This document shows positions 35,601 to 48,033 of a stretch of 64,000 nt of DNA, piece after piece. Within the stretch, counting starts at the first letter, position 1. Each line of letters starts with the position of its first letter. A program made the position numbers and the translations under genes. This DNA is from Prinsepia uniflora (taxonomy: Eukaryota; Streptophyta; Magnoliopsida; Rosales; Rosaceae), in assembly GCA_032719365.1 (NCBI GenBank), contig CM064872.1, positions 60,340,296 through 60,404,295 of the forward strand, written 5' to 3'. The notes below the pieces were generated by a model. It saw only the letters and a list, made by a program, of their open reading frames with translations, was not told the DNA's origin and did not search any database.

Positions 35601-35803
35601 GAGACATCACACACGCGATCCACAGTAGACTTTGCGCACTCTGGGAAGTCCGGAAGTTTTTGGACGGTCGGATCAAGAATCCCTTGTCCGACTTTCGTGT
35701 CACATGGAGGTGGGACGTTGGTTTAGCCTTCGTGTCATGCGTACGTTAGACGGGAGCAGGGCTTAGCCCTTAATCCGGGGGGATTGGGGGGTGGGTCCTG
35801 TCA
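32668..35803 (+). mobile_element. L-family solo LTR in the Athila-1 leader (plus)
   Basis: 3,136 bp, from TGTAACGACCTGTTCC to ..GGTGGGTCCTGTCA. Flanks TTTCA (32663-32667) and TTGCA (35804-35808) are a 5-bp duplication with one change. There is no primer site after it, so it is a solo LTR. Landmarks: GTCTGTGAGTGGAC at 34491, GCATGCAT near 34515 and 35453, GTCCACTCACAG at 35527, TTCCAGGTTG at 35560. It belongs to a subtype that carries a TTTAAAGACTC minisatellite (34930-35215). Confidence 0.88.
34930..35215 (+). repeat. TTTAAAGACTC minisatellite
   Basis: Six copies of a motif close to TTTTGAGTTTAAAGACTCGG, spaced 20-60 bp apart, with a 14-C run (35107-35120) between two of them. The same motif recurs in inverted orientation at 49805-50070 in another L-family LTR. 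Confidence 0.85.
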
Positions 35804-36129
35804 TTGCATACCCTCCCTGCGGTTTCATGATGCTCAGATTTCATCACCGGGCCCCCTGTGACTAAGTGTATCTAGGGAAGTGAGATCAAAGGTATAGGCC
35901 ATTCTTTTCATTCAATGTCACGTAGCTCTTATGTCTTATGCAGGTTCTAACGATTTTCCCCTTATGCATTCACATCATTCTTCATGTAGATTTTTATGTG
36001 TTGCATTGATTTGGACGTTTTTTAACTTGTGTTTTTGCATATTATTGTCGTGGTCTACCTTGCATATTCTTGGTTATATTCTTTAACTTTTTTACTTACT
36101 TGCCTATAACCTTTTCTTTACACATACAA
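35804..36129 (+). other. Athila-1 leader, part 2
   Basis: Leader sequence between the two L-family inserts, pyrimidine-rich, no long frame. It begins with the TTGCA duplication copy and ends with TACAA, the duplication of the next insert. Confidence 0.75.
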
Positions 36130-38870
36130 TGACACGAAGTGTCAGACAAGGGATAATACGTACCTCAGCCCATATGGGGCTCCCAGAGCGCGCCAGGATC
36201 CATGGAGGAGTGCGATGTCTCGGTCTCTGCTACATCCCACATCCGTGATCAACCTGAAGGGCAATAAAACCATTAAGAACTATGAGTGGACGAAAATCAA
36301 TAAGTTCATAAAAACACATTTCATAAAGATATTTATGCCCTTCACTAAAAAGTCTGCATGCATCGAAAATCAATAATCAAAACATTTACAGAAATAAACT
36401 ATTAGGGCCTTAGCCCAAAAACTGTAATTCCAAAACCAAGTGGGCCACCACCCAGATCCATAAACACAAATCCGACCGAAAAACCACTTCATAGATCCAA
36501 TAATCCATATTTACCACATAACCGTCTTCGCCATCCCAGATGCCTAGCGCCCCAGATGCCTAGCGTCCCAGACGCTCGACGTCCCAGACGTCATTTCTCA
36601 AGGTAATAAGTAACGCCTGCTACCCGGGTCAATATCTCTGACATCCTAGACGTCTAATCATAGCAATCCTACCCCTGAGCCATTATACGGTCCGATAGCT
36701 CCGTATAATGACCCCTCGCAGGCAATGCACCGTGACTTCCCCAATGTCCCAGACACCTAGAGGAGACCATCAAATATCCTCGTATCAAGATGGTATATGG
36801 AAAACAATTTTACAAAGTCATTTCAAAACATCTCAATAAGCCCTGCCCAAAATTCCCATAAAATATCACAAATCCATTTAGGGTCCCCGACCCGAAATCT
36901 CGTTTATGAAACATAGGGTCCCAGACCCGAAATCACATTTATAAAATTCAACTGGGCCTCATGCCCGATTTTGTAAACTATTGGGCCCCTGGTCTGATCA
37001 CATAACTCAAAAGGGTCTCAGTCCGATTTCGCAAACCAACTGGGCCCCTGGCCAGATCACATAATTCAAATAGGCCTCATGCCCGAGTTCATCTTTCCAA
37101 AACCAAAACCATGCCATAGAACCATTATTAAACTCACAATCACATAGCCATAGTATAAACTTGGAAACCTCGAAATATGTGTAAATACAAGATTACCTCG
37201 AAATACGTGTAAATATAAGATTACCTCGAAATACGTGCAATCTTGTAAACCACCAGTGCCACAATCATCATCATAGAAATCACATATGTAAAACATATAA
37301 AATAGTTATGCGTACATCACAGTTTAGAAAACGAAGTCCACTCACAGACCGTCCTACGCTGCCGCCTCGATACGCGTGCCATAAGCCTTCCTGGGCCACA
37401 CCACTATCACCGAGACTTCCAAAAATGTCCAAATCACACTAGAGGGTTACTAACCTCTTCATAAACCTCCCATTGAAGTCCCGCAATTTTTCCGAATTTT
37501 TAACTATTTTAAAGCTCTATCCTAAACTTTCGGACGTCCTGAACTATATCGAAACGATATCCGATCGACACAAAACCAGTCCCAAAATGTTTGTTACATA
37601 AAATAGATTAAAAGTCATGTTGAACACTTGACCCAAAAGTGCTCCACGCACCCCCACGCGCCGCCGCAAGCGGTTGCGCGTTAAGCCCACGCGCCTGAGT
37701 ACTGTTCATCGTCTACCTCTGGTCGACCCGATTCAGATCGGTTCAGACCAGTCTGGTCAAACTCGAACCGGTGTCCCCGGTTCAACACTATATTTCGTTC
37801 AATCTTAGTCCAATTTCAATCATTTCAAGTCCTATAGCTTCATCTAGTTATTTCCTATCGATCTACACTGTCAAAACATGAACTTTAGGTCGAGATCATA
37901 CCTTTCCAAACGATCGTTTGAACCGGCCAAAAGCCTCCGCCCTGTTCTCGACCTTTCGGCCATCTCCAGCCTTAGTTTTGGTTCCAAAAGTTTCCTTTCA
38001 ACCTCCAAGACATTACCCAATCCATCAATTCGATTGAAAACTAAGAACTCATGAATTACCATTTTTGAATCCAAACTTACCTTTCATTGGTTTGACGGCC
38101 ACCGTCCACGGACGACCCCCATTCCATGCTAGAACAACTCCTAGAAACCTCCAAAACATCATATAAGCAACCAAAACGATCATCCAACTCCCTAACCAAA
38201 CTCACAATTTTGAGTCGAAACAGGGCTCACGGGTTTGATTCCCCAGTCACCACCGTCGTCCACGACGGTCACCGTCACTGACACCATCAACATCGTCATC
38301 CCTCACAATCCAACATTCATTTACAAATTATTAGCTTTAGATGAGGTTTAGAGGGTTTAGAGTGTGTTTTGGGTGCTCGGGTTTTGCAGAAACTGAAGGA
38401 GATCGAAATGGTTGCACTGGTGGGAAGAGAGATGTGAGGGGTGAGTTAATTAATTAATTAAGTAATCAAGTGGCCAATGGACATAGATCCACCAATTAGG
38501 GAAAAGTAACCAATGGGATGAGTCCAAGGGCCCCACACAATTATCAGCCAACCACATTAAAATAATATTTAATTGCGAATCTTGAGACGTCAAATTCCCG
38601 ATTTCGATCCCGTGACCATAACTTCTCCGTCCGACATCCGATTTTGACATGCCACCTGTCTACGGACTCGTGACGTCCCAAACTACGTCACAGTCATCGG
38701 CCCTAGTATATTTGACTCCCCGAGTCAAAAGTCAACATTTTACCCAACACTAGGGGTAAAACCGTCATTTTACACCATCCGCCTGATTTCACTCAACTAA
38801 TCACCGATTATTCTCACTAATCCTTCATTATTCACTAATCTAATCCCAGAATTCGGGACGGGTTGTTACA
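36130..38870 (-). mobile_element. L-family LTR with an alternative end
   Basis: 2,741 bp, minus orientation, with a perfect 5-bp duplication TACAA (36125-36129 and 38871-38875). Its right end is the normal ..GGGACGGGTTGTTACA. Its left end is TGACACGAAGTGTCAGAC, which in every other copy lies about 70 bp inside the LTR as part of a hairpin. The terminal segment that normally reads TGACAGGACCCATCCC is absent. Inner landmarks (GCATGCAT near 36356, the ggcccagt minisatellite at 36940-37085, CCACTCACAG at 37339) are intact. Confidence 0.85.
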
Positions 38871-39005
38871 TACAATGTTGTCTGCATATTCTCTGTTCTT
38901 TATATTTCATGACTATCCATCTTGCTTGCCCATTTCTCTTATCTATTATCGCGATTAGGATATGACTCTCACATTGTATATTTTTTGCATCTCACGTTCC
39001 TATGC
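38871..39005 (+). other. Athila-1 leader, part 3
   Basis: Last leader segment before gag, starting with the TACAA duplication copy. Nothing else is recognised. Confidence 0.7.
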
Positions 39006-40880
39006 ATGATCAAGCCAAAGCTAGTGATTCCAACTCGCAGATCTCCACGCTTTGCTAGTTCCGATACACAAGCTACACTGGAGGGTGAGTTAAGGGACAC
39101 AAAGTTTGAGAATTCGACCTCAGAACTCATCTTGGAACCTACTTTTGAGGGGGCTACAAATTTGAGTCCTCTTCTTCCCCTAAACACCAACTCAAAAATG
39201 AACCCAAAACTGAGATGGCCAACAATGAACATAAGTCTCTTTGTCAACATACTTACTCAACTGAATGGGGCATAGGACCCTCATTGAGCTTAAGAGTGGT
39301 TTCCTTCATTTAGTCCAAACCTATTATGGGTTACCCAATGAGGACCCAAATAAACACCTTAGAACTTTCCAATTTGTGTGCAATAGCATGAAAACAAGTG
39401 ATGCTGATGATGAATTTCTGCAACTTAAGGCCTTTCCCTTCTTGTTGGCGAATAGGGCCCAATCTTGGCTGATGGACTTACCCGCCAATCATATCACTAC
39501 TTGGCAACAACTTGCGGACTTGTTTTTAGCCAAATACTTTCCCGCTTCTATGATCACTTCAAAAATGCGAGAGATCACATCCATTACCCAAGCATCAGAC
39601 GAAACCTATGGTTCATACTACGATCGTTTCAAGGTCCTTTGTTCTATTTGTCCTTCACATGGTTTCTCGGAGACTAATCTAAAGAATTACTTCTACGATG
39701 ATCTTAAACCCATGGACCGAGATCTTCTTGATGCAGCTTCACATGGGGCATTTATGGACCTAGATGAGCCCGAAGCAAGACATTTACTCGAGAGTAGGGC
39801 CACCAATGATGCCCACTATGGCATGTCTCACAAGAAAGGGGTAAGTGCACTTAATTCAAAGGGTGCCTAAGATGAAAAGGTTGAAAAACTCCAATCTATG
39901 CTTGAACAAGTTTTGGAATTAGAAGCCAAAAGGGCTATGCAACCTAAGGAACCTATATGTGGCGTGTGCCAATTGGATGGACACCTAAGTGATCAATGCT
40001 CTCAAGTTACATACCCTTATGATGGGATGGAACAAGCCAATGCCTTATGAGGATATCAAGGGGGACAACGGTTTAATAACTTTAACACCTATGGACAAGG
40101 CAACCGTGATCATCTAGGATTCAAGTGGAGCAGGAATGAAGGATATTTGAACCCTCCAACTCAACACCAACAAGGATACTCACGACCACAATTCATGCCA
40201 AGACCACCAATGCCTCATCAACCTATGGGTATGCAACAAGCTCCTTTGGTTCAACAATTCTCTAACCCAGATTATGATAAGATGTTTGCAAAATTATCCA
40301 CTTCAACTCAAGTCCTTCTGGATAGCCAAAAGAAAACAAAGGAGACGTTGAACACTCATGGCCGTGACATTTCTGAAATGAAGAAGCAAATTGGTCAAAT
40401 TGTCGATTTCATGGGACAAGTCAAAGATACGGGGAAGTTGCCTTCACAAATCATTCCCAACCCAAAGAACAATGGTTTTGAGCATGCTATTTATGTTACA
40501 ACTCGAAGTGGGAACTTTTTACACAACCCTATGCCCAAGGAAGGCCCAAAATCAGGTTCTATGAGGAAGAAAAGTGACGAATTTGTTCACGATGATTATG
40601 ATAAGATCACCATTCTGAATAAGGAAGTGGCACCAATGCCAACACCATCTAGCCACAAATAAGGTAAAAATCATATCTCTTCAAATTATATTCCTACTAA
40701 CACCTTATTATCTTGTGCACCCTTTCAAAGCAGATTTGCAAAAACTAAGAAGGATGAGAAGTATGAAGAGATCCTTGACATATTTTGGAAGGTACAAGTG
40801 AACTTGTCATTGATTGAATGCATCAAACAAGTACCAGCTTATGCCAAGTTCCTCAAGGAGTTATGCACCCAAAGACGAAA
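39006..40880 (+). pseudogene. Athila-1 gag, broken
   Basis: A likely start is the ATG at 39006 (MIKPKLVIPTRRS). A frameshift near 39260 moves to the frame with IELKSGFLHLV, the conserved Athila gag core. Core motifs follow (GLPNEDPNKHLRTF, LKAFPFLL, LFLAKYFPA). A stop lies at 39868-39870. A CCHC zinc knuckle, CGVCQLDGHLSDQC, is intact at 39958-39999; it would bind RNA during packaging. More stops lie at 40048-40050 and 40660-40662, and the frame then reads on into FLKELCTQ before shifting near 40880. Gag is the structural protein of the particle. About 1.9 kb is normal for the lineage; three stops and a frameshift leave it dead. Confidence 0.9.
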
Positions 40881-41420
40881 AAAAGGGAGAAAGAGGTGGT
40901 TAAGGTAAACGAAACTGTTTCTGCAGTTATCCAACGAAAAATTCCACCAAAATTGAAAGATCCTGGGAGCTTTTCAAATCCCTGCGTAATAGATAACAGG
41001 TCTTTTGATAATGTCATGCTAGATTTAGGTGCATCAATAAATGTTATGCCATACCATATATATGCATCAATGAATCTAGTAGAATTAAAGAAAGACAATG
41101 TGATTATTCAATTAGCAGATCGTTCTCACGCATATCCAAGGGGATATGTAAAAGATGTTCTTGTACAGGTCAATCAGCTTATCTTTCCTACTGACTTCTA
41201 TATACTTGACATGAATGAGAGTCTTTTGGACAACACACCATTGCTTTTAAGACGTCCATTCATGAGGACTGCAAGAACAAAGATAAATGTTCACAATGGT
41301 CTTTTATCTATGGAATTTAATGGGGAGATGATCGAGTTCAACATCTTCGAAACTATGAGGTATCCTAGTACTAGTGTTAATGCTTGCTTTGCTATTGAAA
41401 TTGTTGAATCTATGTCGTAG
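40818..41420 (+). pseudogene. Athila-1 aspartic protease
   Basis: Contains KIPPKLKDPGSF and the active-site motif DLGAS with the catalytic Asp at codon 41022-41024 (residue 69 of this frame), then LADRSHAYPRG and a PLLLRRPF stretch where the family usually has a hydrophobic-Gly-Arg motif. The enzyme cuts the gag-pol polyprotein and would act as a dimer. A TAG at 41418-41420 separates it from the reverse transcriptase in the same frame; in the family the two are one polyprotein. Upstream the frame joins gag by a shift near 40880. Confidence 0.88.
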
Positions 41421-41426
41421 GAACAC

Positions 41427-42770
41427 TTGAACCATATACACGATGATGAACTCAAAATAACCATTCAAGAAGGCACAGGACTGTCCCAATTCGAGACTGT
41501 AGGCCTCTTCGATGCATTAGTTGAGGTCCTTGAACCCAAAATCCTTGAATCGGTCATGGCCCTAAATGAAATGCCGAGATATGTAAGTCCTTCTCCTCCA
41601 ATTCTAATTACTTTTGGTACTAATAAAATGCTTCCATCTATTGTCCAAGCCCCTGAACTAGAACTTAAGGAACTTCCAGAACATTTGAAGTATGCATTCC
41701 CTGGAGCTAATGACACGTTACCCGTCATTATTTCTTCAACTTTGAAACATGATCAAGAGACAAAACTTCTGACTGTACTCAAGAAGTACAAGACCACGAT
41801 TGGATGGACACTTGTAGACATCAAAGGAATCAACCTTGCCACTTGTGTGCATCGTATCCTTCTTAAAGATGATGCCAAACCCACTCAGGAAGCACAAAGA
41901 AGACTTTATCCACCTATGATGGAAGTAGTTAAAAAGGAGGTAATCAAACTTTATGATTGTGGTGTTATTTACCCTATTTCAGATAGTCGTTGGGTATTCC
42001 CTGTGCAGGCCGTTCCCAAGAAATATGGAATTACTGTAGTAAATAATGACAAGAATGAATTAGTGCCTCAACGAACCATCACCAGACATAGAGTTTGCAT
42101 AAATTATCGAAAACTCAATGCCACCACAAGGAAATACCACTTTCCTTTGTCCTTCATTGACCAAATGCTTGAGAGACACGCAGAACACTCCCACTATTGC
42201 TTCCTTGATGGATACTTAGGATACAACCAAATAAGCATCGCTCAGGAAGATCAAGAGAAGACCACTTTCACATGCTTTTTTGGTACATTTGCTTATAGGA
42301 GGATGCCATTCGGTTTGTACAATGCACCAGGCACTTTTCAACGTTGTATGCTTTCCATATTCTTTTATTATGTAGAAATGATTATTGAAGTATTCATGGA
42401 TGACTTTAGTGTGTTCAGAGATAGTTTTGATGCATGCTTAGAAAACCTTGAACTTATATTGCAAAGATGTGTCGATTCTAGGCTAGTACTTAACTGGGAG
42501 AAATGTCACTTTATGGTAACTCAAGGGATAGTTTTATTACATATTGTGTCGGTTGAAGGCGTAGAGGTTGATAGAGCTAAAGTAGATCTTCTGCGATACT
42601 TACCCTCTCCCACTTCGGTGAGAGAGATCCGTTCGTTCCTTGGACATGCAGGTTTCTACCGGCGATTCATCAAAGACTTCTCATCAATTTCTAGACCCTA
42701 TGTCATTTACTCCAGAAGAAATCCACCTTTGTGTTCAGTGCCAAGTGCCAAGAGGCCTTTGACCAGCTAA
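41427..42770 (+). pseudogene. Athila-1 reverse transcriptase
   Basis: A 447-codon open frame, the longest in the window. In order it carries VIYPISDSRWVFPVQAVPKK, RVCINYRKLNATT, CFLDGYLGYNQI (first catalytic Asp in the FLD motif), RRMPFGLYNAPGTFQ, and FMDDFSVF with the catalytic Asp pair at 42399-42404 (residues 325-326). This is followed by FLGHAGFYRRFIKDFS of the connection region. It copies the element's RNA into DNA. LHIVSVEGV stands where LGHVVS.GI is usual, and the frame shifts at about 42700-42740 into RNase H. The polymerase motifs themselves look intact. Confidence 0.93.
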
Positions 42771-43375
42771 AAGAGTTGCTCACCAGTGCCCCTATCTTAT
42801 GTGCCCCAAATTGGTCTTTACCATTCGAGCTCATGTGCGATGCCTTCGACTATGCAGTAGGAGTTGTCTTAGGACAAATAAAGGACAAGAAGCCCTACGC
42901 TATTTATTATGCCTCTCGGACATTGGATGAAGCTCAACAAAACTATACAACCACTAAAAAGGAACTACTTGCGGTAATCTTTACTCTTGATAAGTTTCGT
43001 TCTTACTTACTTCAATCCAAAGTTATTGTGTATAAAGATCATGCTGCTTTGAAGTACTTGATGACCAAGAAGAATGCCAAACCAAGAATTATTAGATGGA
43101 TCCTCTTGCTTCAAGAATTCGACATTGAGGTAAGTGATAAGAAGGGAGTAGAGAATGTTGTTGACAACCACCTATCCAGGATCGTGAAAAATCAAGAAGA
43201 TGGCATCATACTTGAGACCTTTCTAGACAAACAACTCTTCGGAATTCAGGTAAGTACTTCTGCCACCCCTTGGTATGCTGATATTGTGAACTACTTAGTG
43301 ACTCAACAATTCCCGAATACCATGCCTCAATATCAACATGATAAGCTTAAACATAATGCTAGAACTTACTTATGA
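42731..43375 (+). pseudogene. Athila-1 RNase H
   Basis: Reads FDQLKELLTSAPIL, then CDAFDYAVGVVLGQ (first catalytic Asp), YYASRTLDEAQQNYTTTKKE (catalytic Glu), VIVYKDHAALKYL (Asp) and VDNHLSRI (Asp). This domain removes RNA from the RNA-DNA hybrid. It is in a different frame from the reverse transcriptase. A TGA at 43373-43375, probably from a Trp codon, breaks it before the linker to integrase. Confidence 0.9.
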
Positions 43376-43387
43376 GATGAGCCTTAC

Positions 43388-44569
43388 TTGTGGAAACAAT
43401 GTTCTGATTTAGTAATTAGGAGATGTGTCCCAGATAATGAACATAATTCTATACTTGCATTTTGTCATATTGAAGCATATGGGGGACATTTTGGTTCCAA
43501 GAAAACTGCTCTTAAGGTGTTAGACTCAGGTTTCTTTTGGCCTTCTTTATTTCATGATGCTCATACATTTTGTGCTACTTGTGATTGATGTAAAAATCTG
43601 GTAATCTAGGACCTAGAGATCAAATGCGACAAACTTATATTCTTGATGTTGAAATCTTTGACTTATGGGGTATAGACTTAATGGGTCCATTTCCTTCGTC
43701 TTTTGGTTTTGAGTATATACTTCTTGTTGTGGATTATGTATCGAAATGGGTGGAAGCTAAAGCCACCCGTACTAATGACTCTAAAGTTGTTGCAACTTTC
43801 CTGCGCATTAACATCTTTTCTAGATTTGGCATGCCCCGAGCATTGATCAGTGATAGGGGGAAGCCATTTTTGCAACAAGGCGGTTGGAGCATTACTGAAG
43901 AAGTATGGAATCCCTCACAAGGTATCAACTCCATATCACCCTCAAACCAATGGTTTAGTAGAAGTTAGCAACCGAGAAATCAAGAAGATACTCGAAAGAA
44001 TTGTTGGGCCTTCACGGAAAGATTGGAGTACCAAGTTAGATGATGCTTTGTGGGCTTATAGAACAGCATACAAAACTCCCATAGGTATGTCCCCATTTCG
44101 TTTAGTCTATAGAAAAGTATGTCATCTTCCAGTAGAATTAGAGCACAAAGCTTGGTGGGCAGTCAAGCAGTTCAACATGGATCATGATGATGCGGGAATT
44201 CATCGGAAGCTACAAATTTGTGAACTGGAAGAGATTAGGAATGATGCATTTGATAATGCTTGGATCTACAAGGAGATAACCAAAGCCTTACATGATAGGA
44301 TGATCTGTGGAAAGGCATTCCATGTTGGTCAAAAAGTGCTACTCTTCTGTTCAAAACTCAAACTATTCCCAAGTAAACTTCGTTCTAGATGGGTTGGCCC
44401 TTATGTTCTCACTAATGTTTTTCCTCATAGCACTATACAGATTCAATTCATCGACACCAGAAGAGAATTCAAAGTCAATGGCCATCGTCTGAAGCCTTAC
44501 TTCGAGGGCTTCAAGGAGTACAATGAAGAGGAGATGCGCCTCCAAGATCCAGCTATTCCAAAGAAGTAA
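43388..44569 (+). pseudogene. Athila-1 integrase, broken
   Basis: The zinc-binding N-terminus reads HIEAYGGHFGSKKTA..CATCD then a TGA (43586-43588) before the last Cys. The core has GIDLMGPFP (first Asp, 43675-43677), ISDRG (second Asp, 43852-43854) and GLVEVSNREIK (Glu, 43961-43963). This is the D,D-35-E triad, all three residues present. The frame shifts by one base inside the G run at 43856-43860. The C-terminus runs RSRWVGPYVL to ..GHRLKPYFEGF and ends at 44569 with TAA. No chromodomain is present, as expected for Athila. Integrase inserts the DNA copy and makes the 5-bp target duplication. Two frame breaks make this copy inactive. Confidence 0.92.
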
Positions 44570-46445
44570 ATGAAGCATCCAGTCTAGGATGAATGGACAT
44601 TAAACTTCAAGCGCTTCTTGGGAGACAACCCAATAACGAAGTAGTGGAGGAGCCATCAAACGGAGATTTTCTTTCTTTACCCTTCATTCTCTTTACTTTA
44701 ATTACTTTTTGTCTTTATTGCTTTATTTTCGTAAATCAATTCACCTTACTTAGATTCTATGCTTTCACTTTCTTACTTTACAACTTTATTGAGTCATATT
44801 TCAAAAATCAAAGAAAAAAATAAAAAAAAACAACAAAAACCCAAAAATATTTTATGTGTTTTCGTCTTCAGTCTTGAGTCTTTTTGTTTAACATAGTGTT
44901 TAAAGGAATCTTAAGATGCCCTTTAACTTGTCGATGATATAAATGATGGATAAATGAAAATAACATGGCTAAAAGATGATCACTACAACTTGAATTCATT
45001 TGTTAATGCTTTATGATTAAGTGTTTATGACTTGTAGTAGATGATGGATGAAAAACTGGTACAAAACGAGCATGTTAAGATTTGTATGAATTATATGAAC
45101 CCTATGTGAGCTTTAGAGCCTTATAAACTTCTTTGTTGAATGATTCCTAGGAGTCCTTTGTTTAAATTGATATACATATACCTCATAACTACTTGCCATA
45201 GCTTTTAATGAACTCTAGAGTACTAGAACTTATTCTATGTGATTTACAAAACTTTTACGTCAATAAACTCTAATTTTGGAAATGATTAAGGCAATAGGGT
45301 TAACACCACTTATCCAAATATCTGAGCCCTACTTGATCACACAAGTGTGATCCCCCTAGTTTAACCATTTTGAGCCTACATTAAGCCTTTCTTTCATCAT
45401 CCTCGAACATCGATTCACGTAAGCCTAATATAAGACATCATTTACCCTTGTTCCTTATACTTGGTTGAAGAACATAAAGATGGTGTGAGATATAAGAAAG
45501 TGATCTGATGAATGAAGACTTATATGTAAGTGTAGGGAATGGCTTGCTCAAACTATGTTGTTATTCGTTACATTACCTCTAATATATATATATATATATA
45601 TATATAATCAAGAACAAAAGTTGTATGAGGTACTTAAGTTGAGTTTTGAGCTAAGTCCCCTACGTTTGTGATTTGGAACAATGAAGTTCGGAGTACTACA
45701 TGAAGAATTTCGGCCCTTTACCCTAATTACAAGTTCAAAAGATATTGATAGTGAAGATAAAGGCCCAAAAAGTTGATATTTGGCCTATGATAATGGGAAA
45801 ACACTTATGCCTTTGTAATGAAGTCTTTGGTTGAGTCCTAGAACGAAATTTAACACCACTATCCTAAAAATCCTTCCCTCTACACCTAGCCCCATTACAA
45901 CCTTCAAATTAAGACCTTATGATCATTGAGATGAGTAAATTTTGATTAGTTGAGTCTATTACTTAAGTAAGCATATGGTTTTGGTTCATTTGTGCAAGTA
46001 TGTTTACTATCTTATGGTTTATGTTTGAGATTTTTATGAAGTTACTTACTTTCTATTATGTGAGCATCTTTCTCACATATCTTGAGTGCAAACACAAACC
46101 GTATACACATTGAGTGAAATTATGAGTGCATATCCATGTGAGTTGATTCATACTTGTTTTATTCATGTTGAGATACATTTCTCCAAGTTTACTCATTGTC
46201 TTACTTGTCAAAACATTTTGTTATAATGTATTAACCTTTAAATTCCATATGCTATATAGCTCTTTAGTGTAAATCTTTGATGACATACTTATGTTGATAC
46301 AATTTGAGACAAATGGTTGAGGGCTTAGTAATTTTTTTTTTAGAAAAAGAAAAAGAAAAAGAAAAAAAATATGATTTTCAAGCCTTAGTTTTTTTTTTTT
46401 TTTTGTATTTGCTAGGGACTAGCAAAGTCTAAGTGTGGGGGTATT
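44570..46445 (+). other. Athila-1 3' non-coding region with hairpin and polypurine tract
   Basis: In some Athila elements this space holds an env-like frame; none is readable here. Just after pol comes a motif shared with Athila-2, aaacttcaagcgcttcttgg (from about 44607). There is a TA dinucleotide run at 45582-45606 and A- and T-rich runs at 46330-46405. At the end lie a perfect hairpin (arms TTTGCTAG and CTAGCAAA, loop GGA, 46408-46426) and the purine tract AAGTGTGGGGGTATT (46431-46445) next to the LTR. Confidence 0.85.
45582..45606. repeat. TA dinucleotide microsatellite
   Basis: About 12 TA units. The matching place in Athila-2 (near 62690) has a shorter one. Confidence 0.9.
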
Positions 46446-48028
46446 TGATAAGCCTTGAATTAAGCATCATTTTATACCCTTTATACTTATATTTTAATAT
46501 TTAAATACCAAACAATTTTAGAAAATAATATATTTTGTGAGAAATGTGTAGAATTGGATAGAGTATAGAATTACGAGAATTTAAGCGAAAGAATCACCTC
46601 AATCGGAGTTGTAACGAAGAAGTTATGAACAAATGAAAGGAAACCACCACAAACAACTCAAAAATTCGGTAGGGACTTACCGAATACACAAAAGCAGTCC
46701 AGGGAACAGTATTGGCTAGCGCCTACCGAAGCCATGTGTTTCTTCTCGGTGGGCGTGTACCGAAAATGTCACCTCTCTCATCGGCGCGTGCCTGCTGAAC
46801 CACCGTCCACCATTTCAGCGAACGTCCAGTGATTTGGTTTCTCTTTCGGCCAGCGTCCACCGAAGACATTTCTAGCTTCCTTGCGCGCGTTGACCAGCCA
46901 TTGACTCCGAATTTCAGCCCCAGTTTCAGCAGCTTCCTACCGAATTGATTCCTTTTCAATTTTTAGCAAGCATTTTCCTTCCTTTTGAAGGAAAATTGTC
47001 CTTTTTAATTAGGATTTGTTTTCCCTTTTTAAATTAGGAGTTTTTATTACCTTTTTAACTAAGTTTTGTATTTATTCTCTCTTTAGGATTTAGATTACCT
47101 TTTTAATTAGGATTTTTATTACCTTTTACCTTTAGGATTTTAATTTAATTAGTTTAATCGTTTTCCTTTTAGAATTTAATTGTGAACTCCTATTTATTTG
47201 ATGATTAATTTTCTCATATAAATAGATAGGCTTAGGCTCATTGTAAGGGGTCGCCCATTTTTGTACCAAAGCTCTGCTTAATCAAATTTTCCTCTTCAAT
47301 AATTCGAGATTTCCTTAGCAAAATCCAATCACACCATATTCCATCATAAACACCTTCATCCACGACATATAAGGCAGTTCTCGAGTGTCTCACTAAGGAG
47401 TGTCAACCACTTAGCATCCATAAAGCAGTTCCCGAAGAGAAAAAGTATAACACGATCTCTTTATCCCGTGATTGTCTTTTGTTATTGAATGATCGCTTTG
47501 TTGGATTGATCTTTAATATAATTATGGTTTTATATCTTATATGAATTTCAATAATCTTCCATGTGTTTCAATATTTTGGTTTTTGTTATACTTGTATGTT
47601 GTGCTTAATGCATGATTAGATATAGGGCAGTTCCCGAGTCTAGATCATTAAAAGAGTATAAGGCAGTTCCCGAGCACGTACTTGAGATAATATGCTTATA
47701 TTTTGTAGAAATAAGGTTATGGAATTTCGTAGATTTTGGAATTTGCATAATTTATGAATGAGCTAGGTTAAAGATGAGTTGACCATGTAAATAATATATT
47801 AGGTTAGTTTAGGTTTGTTAATCACTTAGGATAATAGAAACAATCAACTACCCCCTAATTAATTAATCAAACGATAATCATGCTTAGGTACCCTCAATCC
47901 CCGGTTAAGAACGATCCCTACTTATCAATGCTACAATCTACAAAAAAAAAGGTTTTAATTTGCATATATTTTTATTAAGTGTTGAGTGTGACTTTGTGTT
48001 TATTTTAATACCTAGTTTTAGCGTATCA
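46446..48028 (+). repeat. Athila-1 3' LTR
   Basis: 1,583 bp, same ends as the 5' LTR, with about 70 bp more near 47530-47605. It carries the block tcaatcggagttgtaacg then aagaagttatg (46598-46628), conserved in all Athila-type LTRs here. Confidence 0.95.
47217..47224 (+). promoter_or_regulatory. TATA box of the Athila LTR
   Basis: TATAAATA in a TA-rich setting, in the middle of the LTR where plant LTR promoters usually lie. The 5' LTR has TATCAATA at the same place. Confidence 0.5.
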
Positions 48029-48033
48029 TGCAC

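Larger units (their letters stand above)
30394..48028 (+). mobile_element. Athila-lineage Ty3/gypsy retrotransposon (Athila-1)
   Basis: Two LTRs (30394-31907 and 46446-48028), TGATA..TATCA ends, and a perfect 5-bp target duplication TGCAC (30389-30393 and 48029-48033). The order is tRNA-Asp-like primer site, long leader, gag, protease, reverse transcriptase, RNase H, integrase, 1.9-kb non-coding tail, purine tract. The gag core and pol types are those of Athila. The element is swollen by two L-family LTRs in its leader; without them it is about 11.7 kb. By eye the LTRs differ by roughly 4-10% depending on the stretch, so it is clearly older than L1. The host is pol of element B. Confidence 0.95.

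Noticed and set aside
44570..46445. An env-like gene in Athila-1
   Set aside because: The position is right for the lineage, but no frame longer than about 80 codons with signal or membrane segments can be seen.
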